Shown in pieces: positions 9,398-19,823 of a DNA stretch of 64,000 bases. The notes beneath the pieces are model-generated. The model saw only the letters and a program-made list of their open reading frames with translations, ran no database searches and was not told the DNA's origin. Made by a program: the position numbers and the translations under genes. The DNA lies in contig RQJH01000001.1 in the NCBI GenBank assembly GCA_014156375.1, positions 248,001 to 312,000 on the forward strand. The letters run 5' to 3'. The DNA comes from Enterobacteriaceae bacterium 89. GTDB taxonomy: Bacteria > Pseudomonadota > Gammaproteobacteria > Enterobacterales > Enterobacteriaceae. Every line of letters starts with the position of its first letter. The first letter of the stretch is position 1.

Positions 9398-10174
9398 ATG
9401 GAAGCAACTTTGACAGACCAACGAAAAGTAACCCGGCTCTGCATTCAGTGCGCGCTGTTGCTGTTGCAGCACGGGGCTGAAAGCGCGCTGGTTGAAGAGC
9501 TGTCTACCCGTCTCGGCCTGGCGCTGGGCATGGACAGCGTTGAAAGCGCCATTTCATCCAACGCCATCGTGCTGACAACGCTGCACAACGGCGAGTGCCT
9601 GACGACAACCCGGAAAAATAACGACCGCGGCATCAACATGCACGTGGTCACCGAGGTACAGCACATCGTGATCATGGCGGAACATAAGCTGCTGGATGCC
9701 AGAGATGTCGAAAAGCGCTTCGGGCAGATCAAACCGCTGCGCTACCCACGCTGGCTGGTCGTCACGATGGTCGGACTTTCCTGCGCCTGTTTCTGCAAGC
9801 TGAACAACGGCGGATGGGATGGTGCGTTTGTCACGCTCTGCGCCAGCACCATTGCGATGTACATCCGCCAGTTGCTGACTGCCCGCTCGATGCACCCGCA
9901 AATCAACTTTTGCATCACCGCTTTTGTCGCCACCACCGTCTCCGGGCTGATGCTGCGGCTCCCGACGTTTGCCAGCACCCCAACCATAGCGATGGCCGCC
10001 AGCGTACTGCTGCTGGTTCCAGGTTTTCCGCTAATTAACGCCGTGGCGGATATGTTCAAAGGGCACATCAATACCGGTCTGGCGCGCTGGGCGATTGCCA
10101 GCCTGCTGACCCTCGCCACCTGTATTGGCGTGGTGATGGCAATGACGCTCTGGGGGTTAAGAGGATGGGTGTGA
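9398..10174 (+). CDS. yjjP: YjjP, ThrE-family exporter subunit
   Basis: The larger half of the YjjPB succinate exporter (ThrE superfamily). At 258 residues it has a cytoplasmic N-terminal half ([16 protein letters not shown]..., about 20-130) and about five membrane segments (130-255), including the well-conserved [25 protein letters not shown], split here only for description. I preferred ATG 9398 because it aligns with the E. coli start. TTG 9374 or GTG 9377 are possible because the AGGTGG site is only two bases before the ATG. Confidence 0.93.
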   Translation: MEATLTDQRKVTRLCIQCALLLLQHGAESALVEELSTRLGLALGMDSVESAISSNAIVLTTLHNGECLTTTRKNNDRGINMHVVTEVQHIVIMAEHKLLDARDVEKRFGQIKPLRYPRWLVVTMVGLSCACFCKLNNGGWDGAFVTLCASTIAMYIRQLLTARSMHPQINFCITAFVATTVSGLMLRLPTFASTPTIAMAASVLLLVPGFPLINAVADMFKGHINTGLARWAIASLLTLATCIGVVMAMTLWGLRGWV

Positions 10175-10638
10175 TTCACTTTGTTCTGGCGCTTTTACAG
10201 GATGCGGCGCTGGCCGCCATTCCGGCCGTGGGTTTTGCGATGGTGTTCAATGTCCCCCAGCGAGCCCTGCTCTGGTGTGCACTGCTCGGTGCCATTGGCC
10301 ACAGCTCTCGGTTTACGATGATGACGGCTGGCATGAACATAGAGTGGGCGACGTTTATCGCCTCAATGCTGGTGGGCAGCATCGGCATTCAGTGGTCCCG
10401 CTGGTATCTCGCGCACCCCAAAATTTTCACCGTTGCCGCGGTGATCCCCATGTTCCCGGGCATTTCAGCTTACACCGCGATGATCTCTGCGGTGAAGATA
10501 AGCCACCTCGGCTACAGCGAAGCGCTGATGGTGACTCTGCTGGAAAACTTCCTCAAGGCCACGTCCATCGTCGGCGCGCTCTCCATTGGCCTGTCGATCC
10601 CCGGCCTGTGGCTGTATCGCAAACGCCCTCGCGTCTGA
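10165..10638 (+). CDS. yjjB: YjjB, ThrE-family exporter subunit
   Basis: The smaller membrane half of the YjjPB succinate exporter, 157 residues, the same length as in E. coli, with about four to five membrane segments and the conserved [13 protein letters not shown] motif. It overlaps yjjP by 10 bp, indicating translational coupling and a 1:1 complex. Confidence 0.95.
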   Translation: MGVIHFVLALLQDAALAAIPAVGFAMVFNVPQRALLWCALLGAIGHSSRFTMMTAGMNIEWATFIASMLVGSIGIQWSRWYLAHPKIFTVAAVIPMFPGISAYTAMISAVKISHLGYSEALMVTLLENFLKATSIVGALSIGLSIPGLWLYRKRPRV

Positions 10639-10734
10639 ATTCCCCTGGGGCGCGTGCCGCTGAACCTCCTCCCGCGCCCCACTCTGTGCTACTATCTGCC
10701 CATGTTCCGCCTGTCGTTTTTTTGAGTCATTGCC

Positions 10735-11274
10735 ATGTCTTCCAGAATTTTAACGTCGAGCGTTATCGGTATCGATGCGCTGCTCCGCGACCCTGAGGGT
10801 GTCATAAAAAATGCCGATAGCGGTGCCGTTGCGGTATTCGTGAATAATGCTCCTGCCTTTTACGCAGTCAGCCCTTCACGTCTGGAACAGCTTCTGGAAC
10901 TGGAAGCCCGACTGGCACGCCCGGGCAGCGACATTACCCTGGACGGACAGTTCTTTGACGAGCCCGAAGCCGCGCCCATCGCGGTGCCAATGGGTAAATT
11001 CCCGATGTATGCGGGCTGGCAGCCAGACGCTGATTTTCAGCGCATGGCCGCACTTTGGGGCATTGCGCTGACGCAACCGGCCACGCCGGAAGAACTGGCT
11101 TCATTTACGGCATACTGGCAGGCTGAAGGGAAAGTTTTCCACCACGTTCAGTGGCAGCAGAAGCTGGCGCGCAGTCTGCAAATAGGAAGAGCCAGCAACG
11201 GCGGACAGCCGAAAAGAGACCTTAATTCTCTTTCTGAACCAGACAGTCAAATTCCACCCGGTTTTCGAGGTTAA
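10735..11274 (+). CDS. dnaT: DnaT, primosomal protein I
   Basis: A PriA-PriB primosome component that helps load DnaC-DnaB at stalled forks. It is 179 residues, identical in length to E. coli DnaT, with the N-terminal oligomerisation domain (1-about 80) and the C-terminal ssDNA-binding part (about 85-155, [12 protein letters not shown]...). The stop codon overlaps an ATG just ahead of dnaC, so the two are translationally coupled. Confidence 0.97.
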   Translation: MSSRILTSSVIGIDALLRDPEGVIKNADSGAVAVFVNNAPAFYAVSPSRLEQLLELEARLARPGSDITLDGQFFDEPEAAPIAVPMGKFPMYAGWQPDADFQRMAALWGIALTQPATPEELASFTAYWQAEGKVFHHVQWQQKLARSLQIGRASNGGQPKRDLNSLSEPDSQIPPGFRG

Positions 11275-11276
11275 TG

Positions 11277-12014
11277 ATGAAAAATGTTGGTGATCTGATG
11301 CAGCGCCTGCAAAAAATGATGCCGAAACACATCGAACCGGCATTCAAAACGGGCGAAGAGCTGCTGGCCTGGCAGAAGGAGCAAGGCAAAATTCGCTCTG
11401 AGGCGCTGGAGCGCGAAAACCGGGCGATGAAAATGCAGCGCACGTTTAACCGTTCAGGCATTCGGCCGCTCCACCAGAACTGTTCATTTGATAATTACCG
11501 CATCGAATGCGACGGGCAGATGAACGCCCTGTCGAAAGCGCGCCAGTATGTCGAAGAGTTTGATGGCAACATCGCCAGTTTTATTTTTTCCGGCAAGCCC
11601 GGGACGGGTAAAAACCATCTTGCTGCGGCTATCTGCAACGAACTTTTGCTGCGCGGAAAATCCGTACTGATTATCACCGTGGCCGACATTATGTCGGCGA
11701 TGAAAGACACCTTTACCAACCGTGAAACCACCGAAGAGCAGCTGCTGAACGATCTGAGCAATGTGGATCTGTTAGTGATCGACGAGATCGGCGTGCAAAC
11801 CGAATCCCGCTACGAAAAAGTGATCATCAACCAGATCGTCGACCGAAGATCGTCGTCAAAACGTCCTACCGGAATGCTGACCAACAGCAATATGGATGAA
11901 ATGACCAAGCTGCTGGGCGAACGCGTCATGGATCGTATGCGTTTAGGCAACAGCCTGTGGGTGATCTTCAACTGGGACAGCTACCGCAGTCGCGTTACCG
12001 GCAAAGAGTATTGA
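11277..12014 (+). CDS. dnaC: DnaC, helicase loader
   Basis: An AAA+ ATPase that loads the DnaB helicase at oriC and at restarting forks. It is 245 residues. Walker A GKPGTGKN is at about 104-111, Walker B LLVIDEIG at about 165-172, and the N-terminal DnaB-binding region (1-50) begins MKNVGDLMQRL as in E. coli. Two in-frame ATGs (11274 and 11277) adjoin the dnaT stop; the second matches the E. coli start. Confidence 0.98.
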   Translation: MKNVGDLMQRLQKMMPKHIEPAFKTGEELLAWQKEQGKIRSEALERENRAMKMQRTFNRSGIRPLHQNCSFDNYRIECDGQMNALSKARQYVEEFDGNIASFIFSGKPGTGKNHLAAAICNELLLRGKSVLIITVADIMSAMKDTFTNRETTEEQLLNDLSNVDLLVIDEIGVQTESRYEKVIINQIVDRRSSSKRPTGMLTNSNMDEMTKLLGERVMDRMRLGNSLWVIFNWDSYRSRVTGKEY

Positions 12015-12074
12015 GACTAATCTGAGCACTGGCAGCGGTATACTGAGCGCGTTTCTTTAATCCAGGGTTATGAT

Positions 12075-12566
12075 ATGAAAACTGCTAAACGTCTTCTGTG
12101 CGGCGCGGCACTGACCAGCGCACTTTTATCCTCCACTGCTTTTGCCGTGTCCCTCAGCGACTTATCCAGCGCTGCCAGCCAGCTTGGCGCTCAGACCGGC
12201 ACTTCACAGCAGGGCGGAACTTCCCTCTCTTCTCTGACTGGCCTGCTTAACGGCAACAGCAAGGCGCTGACTGCAAACAACATGAATAACGCCGCAGGGA
12301 TTCTGGAATATTGCGCTAAGCAGAAGCTGACTTCCGTCACTGACGCCGAGAACGTGAAAAACCAGGTGCTCGGCAAGCTTGGCCTCGACAGCAAAACGGA
12401 ACAAAAAGCCGACACCAACTATATGGACGGGATCCAGGGCCTGCTGAACGCACAGAATGGCCAGCAGCTGAATCTGACCACGCTCGGCAACTCTGAGCTG
12501 GGAAAACAAGTAAAAACCAAGGCTTGCGATCTGGTGCTGAAACAAGGCGCCAGTTTCCTCTCTTAA
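12075..12566 (+). CDS. yjjA: YjjA, DUF2501 exported protein
   Basis: A 163-residue periplasmic protein of unknown function. Residues 1-24 form a classic signal peptide (KR, hydrophobic core, AFA cleavage site before VSLSDL). The mature part is rich in Ser, Leu and Gln with two cysteines (in YCAK and KACDL) that could form a disulfide. It lies in the same position between dnaC and opgB as in E. coli. Confidence 0.92.
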   Translation: MKTAKRLLCGAALTSALLSSTAFAVSLSDLSSAASQLGAQTGTSQQGGTSLSSLTGLLNGNSKALTANNMNNAAGILEYCAKQKLTSVTDAENVKNQVLGKLGLDSKTEQKADTNYMDGIQGLLNAQNGQQLNLTTLGNSELGKQVKTKACDLVLKQGASFLS

Positions 12567-12750
12567 TCCCCCGCCAGCGCCTGCACACAGGGGATGTGTT
12601 CAGGTCCAAAATCGGACATTTCTAAAGCAATTCTGAAACACAGCACATTTTAATGACGCTACAATTGCAGCATTATTGCACTGCAATTACAGTGTAGGGT
12701 CGAAAATGAATCACTGGTCAAAGGATGACCAGCGTAACCGAGGATGTGCT

Positions 12751-15042
12751 GTGTCCGAGCTTGTCTCTATTGCTCTGTTTCTCGCTTCAGTGGTGATCTA
12801 CGCCTGGAAAGCGGGCCGAAACACCTGGTGGTTTGCTATCACCCTGGTCGTGCTCGGCCTTTTTGTGGTACTCAATATTACGCTCTATGCCAGTAACTAT
12901 TTCACTGGCGATGGCATTAACGATGCCGTGCTTTATACCCTCACCAACAGCCTGACGGGTGCCGGGGTGAGCAAATACATTCTGCCTGGGGTCGGCCTGG
13001 TGCTGGCTCTGGTGCTGCTTTTTGGCGGGCTTGGCTGGGTATTACGCCGTCGCCGCCATCATCCCCACCACTTTGGTTACAGCGTGCTGGCATTGGTGCT
13101 GGCGCTGGCATCCGTTGACGCCAGCCCGGCGTTCCGCCAGATAACCGAGCTGGTAAAATCGCAGTCCCGCGATGGCGATCCAGATTTCGCGACTTATTAC
13201 AAAGAGCCGTCAAAGACGATCCCAAATCCAAAACTGAATCTGGTTTACATCTACGGTGAAAGCCTGGAGCGCACCTATTTCAACAACGATGCGTTCCCGA
13301 ATCTCACGCCGGAGCTGGGTAAGCTGAAAGATGAGAGTATCGACTTCAGCCATACCATGCAGCTGCCGGGCACGGATTACACCATCGCCGGGATGGTCGC
13401 TTCCCAGTGCGGCATCCCGCTGTTTGCGCCATTTGAAGGCAACGCCTCCGCCTCGGTATCAAGCTTCTTCCCGCAGAATATTTGTCTTGGCGATATCCTG
13501 AAAAACTCCGGCTATCAGAACTACTTTATGCAGGGTGCCAACCTGCGCTTTGCCGGGAAAGATGTCTTCCTGAAATCGCACGGTTTCGATCATCTTTACG
13601 GCTCAGAAGAGCTGAAAACCACCGTCGCCGACCCGAACTATCGTAACGACTGGGGATTCTACGACGACACCGTGCTCGACGAAGTGTGGAAAAAATACGA
13701 AGAGCTGTCGAAATCCGGCCAGCGCTTCTCGCTGTTTACTCTGACCGTCGACACCCACCATCCGGACGGTTTTGTTTCCCGCACCTGCGAGCGCAAAAAA
13801 TATGAAATCGACGGCAAAGTTAACCAGTCATTCAGCGCGGTCACCTGCAGTCAGGAACACGTAGCGGCGTTAATCGAGAAAATCAAAGCCTCGCCGTATT
13901 TTAAGAACACGGTAATCGTCGTCTCGTCCGACCATATGGCAATGAAAAACACCGCCTGGGACTATCTCAACAAGCAGGATCGCAACAACCTGTTCTTTGT
14001 AATCCGCGGTGACCAGCCGCAGCAGGAAGTGATGGGCACCAAACGCAGCACCATGGACAACGGTGCCACCGTGCTGGATATCCTCGGCGGCGACAACTTT
14101 ATCGGACTGGGCCGCAGCAGCCTTTCCGGACAGTCGCTGGCGGAAATCTTCCTCAACATGAAAGAGAAAGTGTTGGCGTGGAAACCCGATATCATTCGCC
14201 TGTGGAACTTCCCGAAATCTATCAAAGATTTTACCGTCGATGAGCAAAAAGGGATGATCGCCTTCTCCGGCTCCAGCTTCCGTCTGCCGCTGCTGCTGCG
14301 TGTATCCGACAATCGCGTCGAACCGCTGCCGGAAAGCGAATACTCCGCGCCGCTGCGCTACCAGCTGGCGGACTTTGCCCCACGCGATAACTTTATGTGG
14401 ATTGATCGCTGCTACAAAATGGCCCAGCTCTGGGCTCCGGAGCTCGCTCTGTCGACCGACTGGTGTGTTTCTCAGGGTCAGTTGGGCGGCGAACAAACCG
14501 TTCAGCACGTTGATAAAGCGCTGTGGAAAGGCAAAGCGGCATTTAAAGACACCGTTATCGATATGGAACGCTACAACGGCAATGTCGATACGTTGAAAAT
14601 CGTGGATAACAATATTCGCTATAAGGCCGACAGCTTCATCTTTAACGTGGCCGGTGCGCCGGAAGAAGTGAAGCAGTTTAGCGGTATTTCCCGCCCAGAA
14701 AGCTGGGGACGTTGGTCAAACGCGCAGCTCGGTAAAGAGGTGAAAATCGAATACAAAGAGCCACTGCCCGCGAAATTCGATCTGGTGATCACCGCCAAAG
14801 CCTACGGCCCGAATGCCAACAGGCCAATTCCGGTGAAAGTGGGTAGCAGCGAGCAAACGCTGACACTCGGCAATAACCTCTCCACCACCACGCTGCACTT
14901 CGAAAATCCGACGGGCAGCAACCTGCTGACCATCGCGCCACCGGATCCGCAGTCCACCAACGAGGGGAACATCCTCGGCCACTCGCCGCGCAAGCTGGGG
15001 ATCGGGATGGTGGAAATAAAAATCGTGAAGTCAGAAGGATAA
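12751..15042 (+). CDS. opgB: OpgB (MdoB), phosphoglycerol transferase I
   Basis: Transfers sn-1-phosphoglycerol from phosphatidylglycerol to osmoregulated periplasmic glucans. It is 763 residues, the same as E. coli OpgB. Four N-terminal membrane segments (about 1-140) are followed by a periplasmic sulfatase/LTA-synthase-type domain: the nucleophile region GTDYT near residue 205 and the metal-binding DTHHPDG and SSDHMAM motifs. I chose GTG 12751 (VSELV...) preceded by GAGG; a longer ATG frame from 12676 has no homology. The gene ends at a short hairpin. Confidence 0.96.
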   Translation: MSELVSIALFLASVVIYAWKAGRNTWWFAITLVVLGLFVVLNITLYASNYFTGDGINDAVLYTLTNSLTGAGVSKYILPGVGLVLALVLLFGGLGWVLRRRRHHPHHFGYSVLALVLALASVDASPAFRQITELVKSQSRDGDPDFATYYKEPSKTIPNPKLNLVYIYGESLERTYFNNDAFPNLTPELGKLKDESIDFSHTMQLPGTDYTIAGMVASQCGIPLFAPFEGNASASVSSFFPQNICLGDILKNSGYQNYFMQGANLRFAGKDVFLKSHGFDHLYGSEELKTTVADPNYRNDWGFYDDTVLDEVWKKYEELSKSGQRFSLFTLTVDTHHPDGFVSRTCERKKYEIDGKVNQSFSAVTCSQEHVAALIEKIKASPYFKNTVIVVSSDHMAMKNTAWDYLNKQDRNNLFFVIRGDQPQQEVMGTKRSTMDNGATVLDILGGDNFIGLGRSSLSGQSLAEIFLNMKEKVLAWKPDIIRLWNFPKSIKDFTVDEQKGMIAFSGSSFRLPLLLRVSDNRVEPLPESEYSAPLRYQLADFAPRDNFMWIDRCYKMAQLWAPELALSTDWCVSQGQLGGEQTVQHVDKALWKGKAAFKDTVIDMERYNGNVDTLKIVDNNIRYKADSFIFNVAGAPEEVKQFSGISRPESWGRWSNAQLGKEVKIEYKEPLPAKFDLVITAKAYGPNANRPIPVKVGSSEQTLTLGNNLSTTTLHFENPTGSNLLTIAPPDPQSTNEGNILGHSPRKLGIGMVEIKIVKSEG

Positions 15043-15047
15043 ACGTT

Positions 15048-15070
15048 AGGGGAGCCAATGCTCCCCTTAT
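15048..15070 (+). terminator. opgB terminator hairpin
   Basis: AGGGGAGC (15048-15055), loop CAAT, GCTCCCCT (15060-15067), then TATTATT. The first ATG of the next open frame (15058) lies in the loop, which argues against that codon being used as a start. Confidence 0.7.
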
Positions 15071-15084
15071 TATTACCGATACAC

Positions 15085-15675
15085 ATGGAAAAGAATCCTG
15101 TGGATGAGATCCAGTTTCGCCCCACTCTGCCCGAAGACTCCCTGAAGTTGCCTGCCATCGAGCACTCTGCCGCCCAGGCTTTTCTTACCCTGGCTGATTT
15201 TGCGTGGCTGGCTCAGGAAAGCGGGATCGGCAGTGAACAGCATCAGCATTACATTGCGCAAAACAACAGCTGGGTAGCCGTGGCCGGAAACCAGCCGGTC
15301 GGTTTTATTCTGGCCGAAACGCTGGAAGATTCGCTGTTTATCGTCGAGCTTTCGGTAGCGAACGAGTGGCAAAATCAGGGGATTGGTCGCCGGCTTCTGG
15401 CGCTGACGGCAAGCGCTGCCGAACAGCGTGGCTTATCGGCGCTGATGCTGACCACATTCAGGACGGTTCCGTGGAATGCGCCTTTTTATCAACGAAACGG
15501 ATTCAGAATGCTTGAGGACGCTCAGCTTACGCCGGGTCTCTGGCAGAAGCTGGAAAGTGAAGCGGCACATGGGCTGCGGCTTGAAACCCGCTGCGCCATG
15601 CGCCGTGAATTAAACCCAACTTTGCCTGATGCGCTGCGCTTATCAGGCCTACCGCCGACCACAATCGTAGAGTAG
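15085..15675 (+). CDS. GNAT-family N-acetyltransferase
   Basis: A single GNAT domain of 196 residues. The acetyl-CoA-binding motif A appears as VANEWQNQGIGRRLL (about 95-110), with Q-x-x-G-I-G-R, followed by the LMLTTFRTVPWNAPFYQRNGF region typical of the family's C-terminal half. The substrate is unknown. ATG 15085 is preferred over 15058, which sits inside the opgB terminator, but it has a poor ribosome site; GTG 15100 is an alternative. The last about 17 residues (PDALRLSGLPPTTIVE) are translated from a REP element, so the native protein probably ended earlier in an ancestor. Confidence 0.8.
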   Translation: MEKNPVDEIQFRPTLPEDSLKLPAIEHSAAQAFLTLADFAWLAQESGIGSEQHQHYIAQNNSWVAVAGNQPVGFILAETLEDSLFIVELSVANEWQNQGIGRRLLALTASAAEQRGLSALMLTTFRTVPWNAPFYQRNGFRMLEDAQLTPGLWQKLESEAAHGLRLETRCAMRRELNPTLPDALRLSGLPPTTIVE

Positions 15676-15751
15676 GTCCGGCAAGCAAATGCGCCGCCGG
15701 GCATTTTATGCCTGGATTTTGTAGGCCGGGTAAGGCGAAGCCGCACCCGGC
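15624..15751. repeat. REP/BIME cluster
   Basis: A REP unit (GCCTGATGCGCTGCGCTTATC..., 15624-15652) and a second, inverted-type unit (GTAGGCCGGGTAAGGCG..., 15721-15751) separated by a GC-rich linker. It lies between the GNAT gene and convergent tsr; the left unit is inside the GNAT reading frame. Confidence 0.85.
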
Positions 15752-15759
15752 GTTCACTA

Positions 15760-17424
15760 TCAGAACGTTTCCCAGTTCTCACCGCTGTCCGTGGCAGCCG
15801 CTTTGCGCAGCACCGGAGCGGATGTTGGGGTTTTCATCGCGGATTCACGCTTAGCGATCTGCTGCGACTGCTGGATGCGGAACACCGCTACGGCCTGAGT
15901 CAGACGGCTCGCCTGTTCTTCCAGCGCCGCCGCTGCGGAAGCAGACTCTTCCACCAGTGAGGCGTTCTGCTGGGTCACGCGATCCATCTCAGCCACCGCC
16001 AGACCAACCTGATCGATACCACGGCTCTGCTCGTCAGATGCAGAAGCGATCTCGCCCATGATGTCGGTCACGCGGGTTACCGCATTAACGATCTCTTCCA
16101 TGGTTTCACCGGCGCTTTCTACCAGCGTCGATCCCACGTCCACGCGGCTGACGGAATCTTCGATCAGGCTCTTAATCTCGCGTGCCGCCTGGGCGCTGCG
16201 CTGCGCAAGGTTACGAACCTCACCTGCCACCACCGCAAAGCCACGCCCCTGCTCACCCGCACGAGCCGCTTCCACGGCGGCGTTGAGCGCCAGGATATTG
16301 GTCTGGAAGGCAATACCGTCGATCACGCTGATAATGTCAGCGATTTTCTGCGAACTGGAGGAAATGTCGCGCATGGTCTGCACCACGTTATCCACCACTT
16401 TGCCGCCCTTCTGCGCGGTTTCTGATGCGCTGAGCGCCAGATGGCTGGCCTGACGCGCGTTTTCGGCGTTCTGTTTCACCGTAGCGGTCAGTTCTTCCAT
16501 GCTGGCGGCCGTTTCTTCCAGCGATGCGGCCTGCTGTTCGGTACGGGAAGAGAGATCGTTGTTGCCCATCGCAATCTCGCTGGCACCGCTGTAAATCGCA
16601 TCCGCGCCGTTACGCACTTCGCCGACGGTACGCACCAGCTCGCCCTGCATGTGGCGCAGAGAATCAGCCAGTTGGCCCATCTCGTTGCTGCCGTGCACGT
16701 TGATCGGTTTCAGCAGATCGCCGCCAGCAATATGGCGGATGCTGTCGATCACACGAGTTAACGGCTGGATCAGCGCTTTGTGGATCCCCACCCAGACGCC
16801 AACGATCACCACCAGCACTGCCAGCAGGACGCTTATCAGCACCCAGATAGCCTGGTTGTAAGAGCTGCTGTTATCCGCTACCGCGATTTCATACAGATGA
16901 TCGTTTTGCTGGAAATAGCTCACGTAGGCTTTCTCAAAACCATCCTGATAGCTCTGAGTCGGCTGGTCGAAGAAGTCGTTAATCTTGCCTGCGCCCAGCA
17001 GTTGGATCAGCTCGGCCAGCGCGCCGTGGTAGATATCGTAATTGCGTTTGATGTCGAGTGCCGACGCTTCGCTCTGACGCGGATCGCGCGGCAGGGCTTC
17101 ATATTCCGCCCAGCGCTTTTCAGCATCATCCAGCGATTTGCTGGCAATCTGCATCAGCTCATTCACCGTCGCCCCGCTGCCGATGTGGTTCTGATCCATC
17201 ATGTAGCGGATCCCGGCGCGGTTTAAGGTGTTGCGGGTCTGCAGCAGCGAAACCCAGCTGCCGTTCAGCGTGGACTGCTGCTGGCGGATGGTTTGCAGAA
17301 CCGTGAAGTTTTCTTTGTCGTGTTTCAGCGCGTTAAAGAACAGACCGCCGGATGTCAGTTGTAAAAGGCCAAACAAGACCAAAACCAGCACGAGGCTGGT
17401 GACAATTTTAATTCGATTTAACAT
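15760..17424 (-). CDS. tsr: Tsr, serine chemoreceptor
   Basis: A methyl-accepting chemotaxis protein of 554 residues. TM1 is at about 7-30. The periplasmic four-helix sensor carries the serine-binding R64, R69 and R73 equivalents, TM2 is at about 190-215, followed by HAMP and a long signalling hairpin whose tip is highly conserved ([20 protein letters not shown]). It ends in NWETF, the CheR/CheB docking pentapeptide. I chose ATG 17424 (MLNRIKIV) with a GAAAGAGAA ribosome site; the frame extends 23 codons upstream through the promoter. It is transcribed from a FliA-type promoter. Confidence 0.97.
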   Translation of the reverse strand: MLNRIKIVTSLVLVLVLFGLLQLTSGGLFFNALKHDKENFTVLQTIRQQQSTLNGSWVSLLQTRNTLNRAGIRYMMDQNHIGSGATVNELMQIASKSLDDAEKRWAEYEALPRDPRQSEASALDIKRNYDIYHGALAELIQLLGAGKINDFFDQPTQSYQDGFEKAYVSYFQQNDHLYEIAVADNSSSYNQAIWVLISVLLAVLVVIVGVWVGIHKALIQPLTRVIDSIRHIAGGDLLKPINVHGSNEMGQLADSLRHMQGELVRTVGEVRNGADAIYSGASEIAMGNNDLSSRTEQQAASLEETAASMEELTATVKQNAENARQASHLALSASETAQKGGKVVDNVVQTMRDISSSSQKIADIISVIDGIAFQTNILALNAAVEAARAGEQGRGFAVVAGEVRNLAQRSAQAAREIKSLIEDSVSRVDVGSTLVESAGETMEEIVNAVTRVTDIMGEIASASDEQSRGIDQVGLAVAEMDRVTQQNASLVEESASAAAALEEQASRLTQAVAVFRIQQSQQIAKRESAMKTPTSAPVLRKAAATDSGENWETF

Positions 17425-17455
17425 TTTTTCTCTTTCCAGTGGGAAGCTAATCGAG

Positions 17456-17482
17456 TTTTCGGCCTGGAAAGAGAAAACTTTA
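17456..17482 (-). promoter_or_regulatory. FliA (sigma-28) promoter of tsr
   Basis: On the minus strand: TAAAGTTT, an 11-bp spacer and GCCGAAAA. This is the sigma-28 consensus TAAAGTTT-N11-GCCGATAA with a single mismatch, ending 31 bp before the tsr start. Confidence 0.88.
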
Positions 17483-17562
17483 TGGAAATTCATGCTGAAT
17501 CACATTAAAACGCCACCATTTTCATTGCGCATTTGCCTCCGTGCGTCTACACGCGGCTGATA

Positions 17563-19338
17563 TCAGGCCCCCGCCAGCTCATATTTTTTTATTTTGCGAT
17601 ACAGCGTCGCGATGCCAATTCCCAGTTCGTCAGCGGCCTGCTTTTTATTGCTATAGCGCGAGAGCGCATCGCGGATCATCTGCCGCTCCATTCCCTCCAG
17701 CGCCGTCACGCTCGCTTCCTGAATGGCCTCGGCCGCCGCGCTGCGGGGCGGAACCTCTTCGGCAACCTCATGGCTACCGAGCAGGTTAGGCGGCAGGAGC
17801 GACATATCGATAACCTCGCCTGACGGCACCACGTTGACCAGATACTCCATCAAATTACTCAGCTCGCGAATATTGCCCGGCCAGCGGTAGCGCTTTAGGA
17901 AATCAATCACATCTTGAGCCACTCCCGGATACACCAGCTCAAGCCGCCGGGTATGCAGATGCAGGAAATAGTGGATCAGCAGCTCAATATCCTCCTGGCG
18001 CTCACGCAGCGGCGGCAGGCGCAGCGGGATAACATTAAGGCGGTAATAAAGGTCTTCGCGAAATTTCCCTGCGGCAATGCCCTGCTCAATTTTCTGATTG
18101 GTGGCGGAGATAACGCGAATATCCACCGGGACCGGGTGGCTGGCGCCCACAGGCTGGATTTCACGTGATTCAATGGCCCGCAGCAGTTTGGCCTGTAATG
18201 TGAGCGGCATATCGCCAATCTCATCAAGGAACAGCGTTCCGGTGTTCGCTGCCTGAATCAGGCCAATCTTGCCGTTAGCGGATGCCCCAGTAAAAGCCCC
18301 CTTCACGTAGCCAAACAGTTCGCTTTCCAGCAATTGCTCCGGGATCGCCGCACAGTTGATCGGAATAAAAGGTTTGGCCCGGCGATCGCTGAGCTTGTGG
18401 ATCGCCCGGGCAACCACCTCTTTCCCGGTCCCACTCTCCCCGACAATCATCACGCTGGAAGGCCCCGGTGCTACGCGGCTTATCAGTTTTTTCAGCTGCT
18501 TCATCGGACGGCATTCGCCGATCATCGCCTCAATCTGTGGCTCCTCCTGGTTACTGCTAAAGTCTGCGGAAGAGTGAGACTGATGAAAAGCCATCAGGAA
18601 CAGCCACTGATCCTGTACCGCATGCAGCTGGCCAATAATGAGCTCCTTGCGATCGTCGAAAGTAATGATGTGCTGCATATGGCCATGCCTGAAATTGTCC
18701 TCGAAGGTCAGTGGCTGAAAATGAAGCGTTTTGCCCACCACATTGCCCGGATTGATGCCCATGATTTTTAGCGCGGCCTGATTAGCAAATGTCACCCTGC
18801 GATCGTTTCCTGCCACCAGCACACCCTGATCCATATTGTCGATCATCGTCAGAAAGATCTTCTGGATATTGTCGCCCGAATTCTGGTCCTGCAAAAAACG
18901 GGAAACAAACAGCGAAGAAACATGGCGAACGTAATCTGAAAACTCCTGAATGTTTGCGTTAATATGCTGCTGTTGCTCGTAGGTCAGCGCCACAAGGCTA
19001 ATCACCCCGACGCACTGATCGTGATAAATGACCGGCGTGCCCAGAAAAGCCTTCTCTTCGCATTTATCTTTATTGCTGCAGTCTTTGCACAGGGGGTCAA
19101 TTCGGGAATGCGTAACGACGCGGTCTTTTTTTGTTTCAATTATGTATCGAAGAAGTTTCGAATTAGTATTTAATCGCTGGCCCAGCTGTTTGCCAAATAC
19201 CCCGGTTCCGGCAACCCGGAATAATGCGTTATCAACAATTTCCACTTCCAGCTGCAGCACGCTGGAAAGCATAACGGCAAACTTCTGAATTTTCGACTGA
19301 ATCTGCATCAGGACGGAAGGAGTTGTAGACGGAATCAT
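17563..19338 (-). CDS. ygeV: YgeV, sigma-54-dependent activator of the purine island
   Basis: An enhancer-binding protein for RpoN promoters, 591 residues (E. coli YgeV 592). It has an N-terminal GAF-like sensor (about 1-150) with a C-x2-C-x5-C cluster at C84/C87/C93, a PAS domain (about 165-270), and an AAA+ domain (about 290-520). The AAA+ domain shows Walker A GESGTGKE, the sigma-54-contacting GAFTGA loop and Walker B GTLFLDEIGD. A C-terminal Fis-type helix-turn-helix follows (KKQAADELGIGIATLYRKIK). I chose ATG 19338 (MIPSTT) with an AAGG site and alignment to E. coli. It is divergent from ygeW. The ligand is unknown; a purine intermediate or redox state is a reasonable guess. Confidence 0.94.
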   Translation of the reverse strand: MIPSTTPSVLMQIQSKIQKFAVMLSSVLQLEVEIVDNALFRVAGTGVFGKQLGQRLNTNSKLLRYIIETKKDRVVTHSRIDPLCKDCSNKDKCEEKAFLGTPVIYHDQCVGVISLVALTYEQQQHINANIQEFSDYVRHVSSLFVSRFLQDQNSGDNIQKIFLTMIDNMDQGVLVAGNDRRVTFANQAALKIMGINPGNVVGKTLHFQPLTFEDNFRHGHMQHIITFDDRKELIIGQLHAVQDQWLFLMAFHQSHSSADFSSNQEEPQIEAMIGECRPMKQLKKLISRVAPGPSSVMIVGESGTGKEVVARAIHKLSDRRAKPFIPINCAAIPEQLLESELFGYVKGAFTGASANGKIGLIQAANTGTLFLDEIGDMPLTLQAKLLRAIESREIQPVGASHPVPVDIRVISATNQKIEQGIAAGKFREDLYYRLNVIPLRLPPLRERQEDIELLIHYFLHLHTRRLELVYPGVAQDVIDFLKRYRWPGNIRELSNLMEYLVNVVPSGEVIDMSLLPPNLLGSHEVAEEVPPRSAAAEAIQEASVTALEGMERQMIRDALSRYSNKKQAADELGIGIATLYRKIKKYELAGA

Positions 19339-19495
19339 AATCGACCTTCTTATTTTGCTCACCAGGGATAAAACGCTCGAATTATTTATATTTTATGCCG
19401 CTCGCAGGATAGCACTCTCTTTCTCAACAAAGACTGACACAGATTGTGCTACTTCCCCTCCTTCGCTAAAACATGCTACGACCATCACATTTTCA

Positions 19496-19508
19496 TATCA
19501 AATTGATA
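19496..19508. promoter_or_regulatory. Palindrome TATCA-N3-TGATA upstream of ygeW
   Basis: TATCAAATTGATA lies about 200 bp upstream of the ygeW -24/-12 promoter in the 485-bp ygeV-ygeW gap. The same TATCA-N3-TGATA arrangement occurs upstream of xdhD (40847-40859). It is a candidate activator site, possibly for YgeV. The rest of the gap shows no gene. Confidence 0.35.
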
Positions 19509-19709
19509 AGTTCAGCTCGCGGTTTATCATTTTGGAATGCGATAACGCCCGCAGCCCGATATACCCGCCAGCAAAAAAATCGTGCGTAATAAAATGCCGA
19601 AAGCCGATCGACATTTTTATTCCAGACGGCAGCGACAGGTTATTTAAAATCGTGATCGGTTTCGCATATTTATTCTCTGCTCATCACCACCACACATCCT
19701 GTCAGGGCT

Positions 19710-19726
19710 TTGGCACGCTTATTGTT
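19710..19726 (+). promoter_or_regulatory. Sigma-54 promoter of ygeW
   Basis: TTGGCACGCTTATTGTT matches TGGCACG-N4-TTGCW with one mismatch (TTGT for TTGC); the -24 GG is intact. The expected start site is near 19737, about 87 nt before ygeW. Confidence 0.75.
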
Positions 19727-19823
19727 AGCAATTAAGCAGCGCTGGCCGTTGCTCAATTCCGCATCCTTGCATCGTTGACCGCCCAGCAATCATTAAGCCG
19801 CCCTTCACGAGCAGGATTGAATC

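Noticed and set aside
12676-12750. ATG start 25 codons upstream of opgB
   Set aside because: GTG 12751 has GAGG at the right distance and aligns exactly with the E. coli start; the extra codons show no homology.
15058-15084. Upstream ATG for the GNAT gene
   Set aside because: The codon lies in the loop of the opgB terminator hairpin and adds nine residues without homology.
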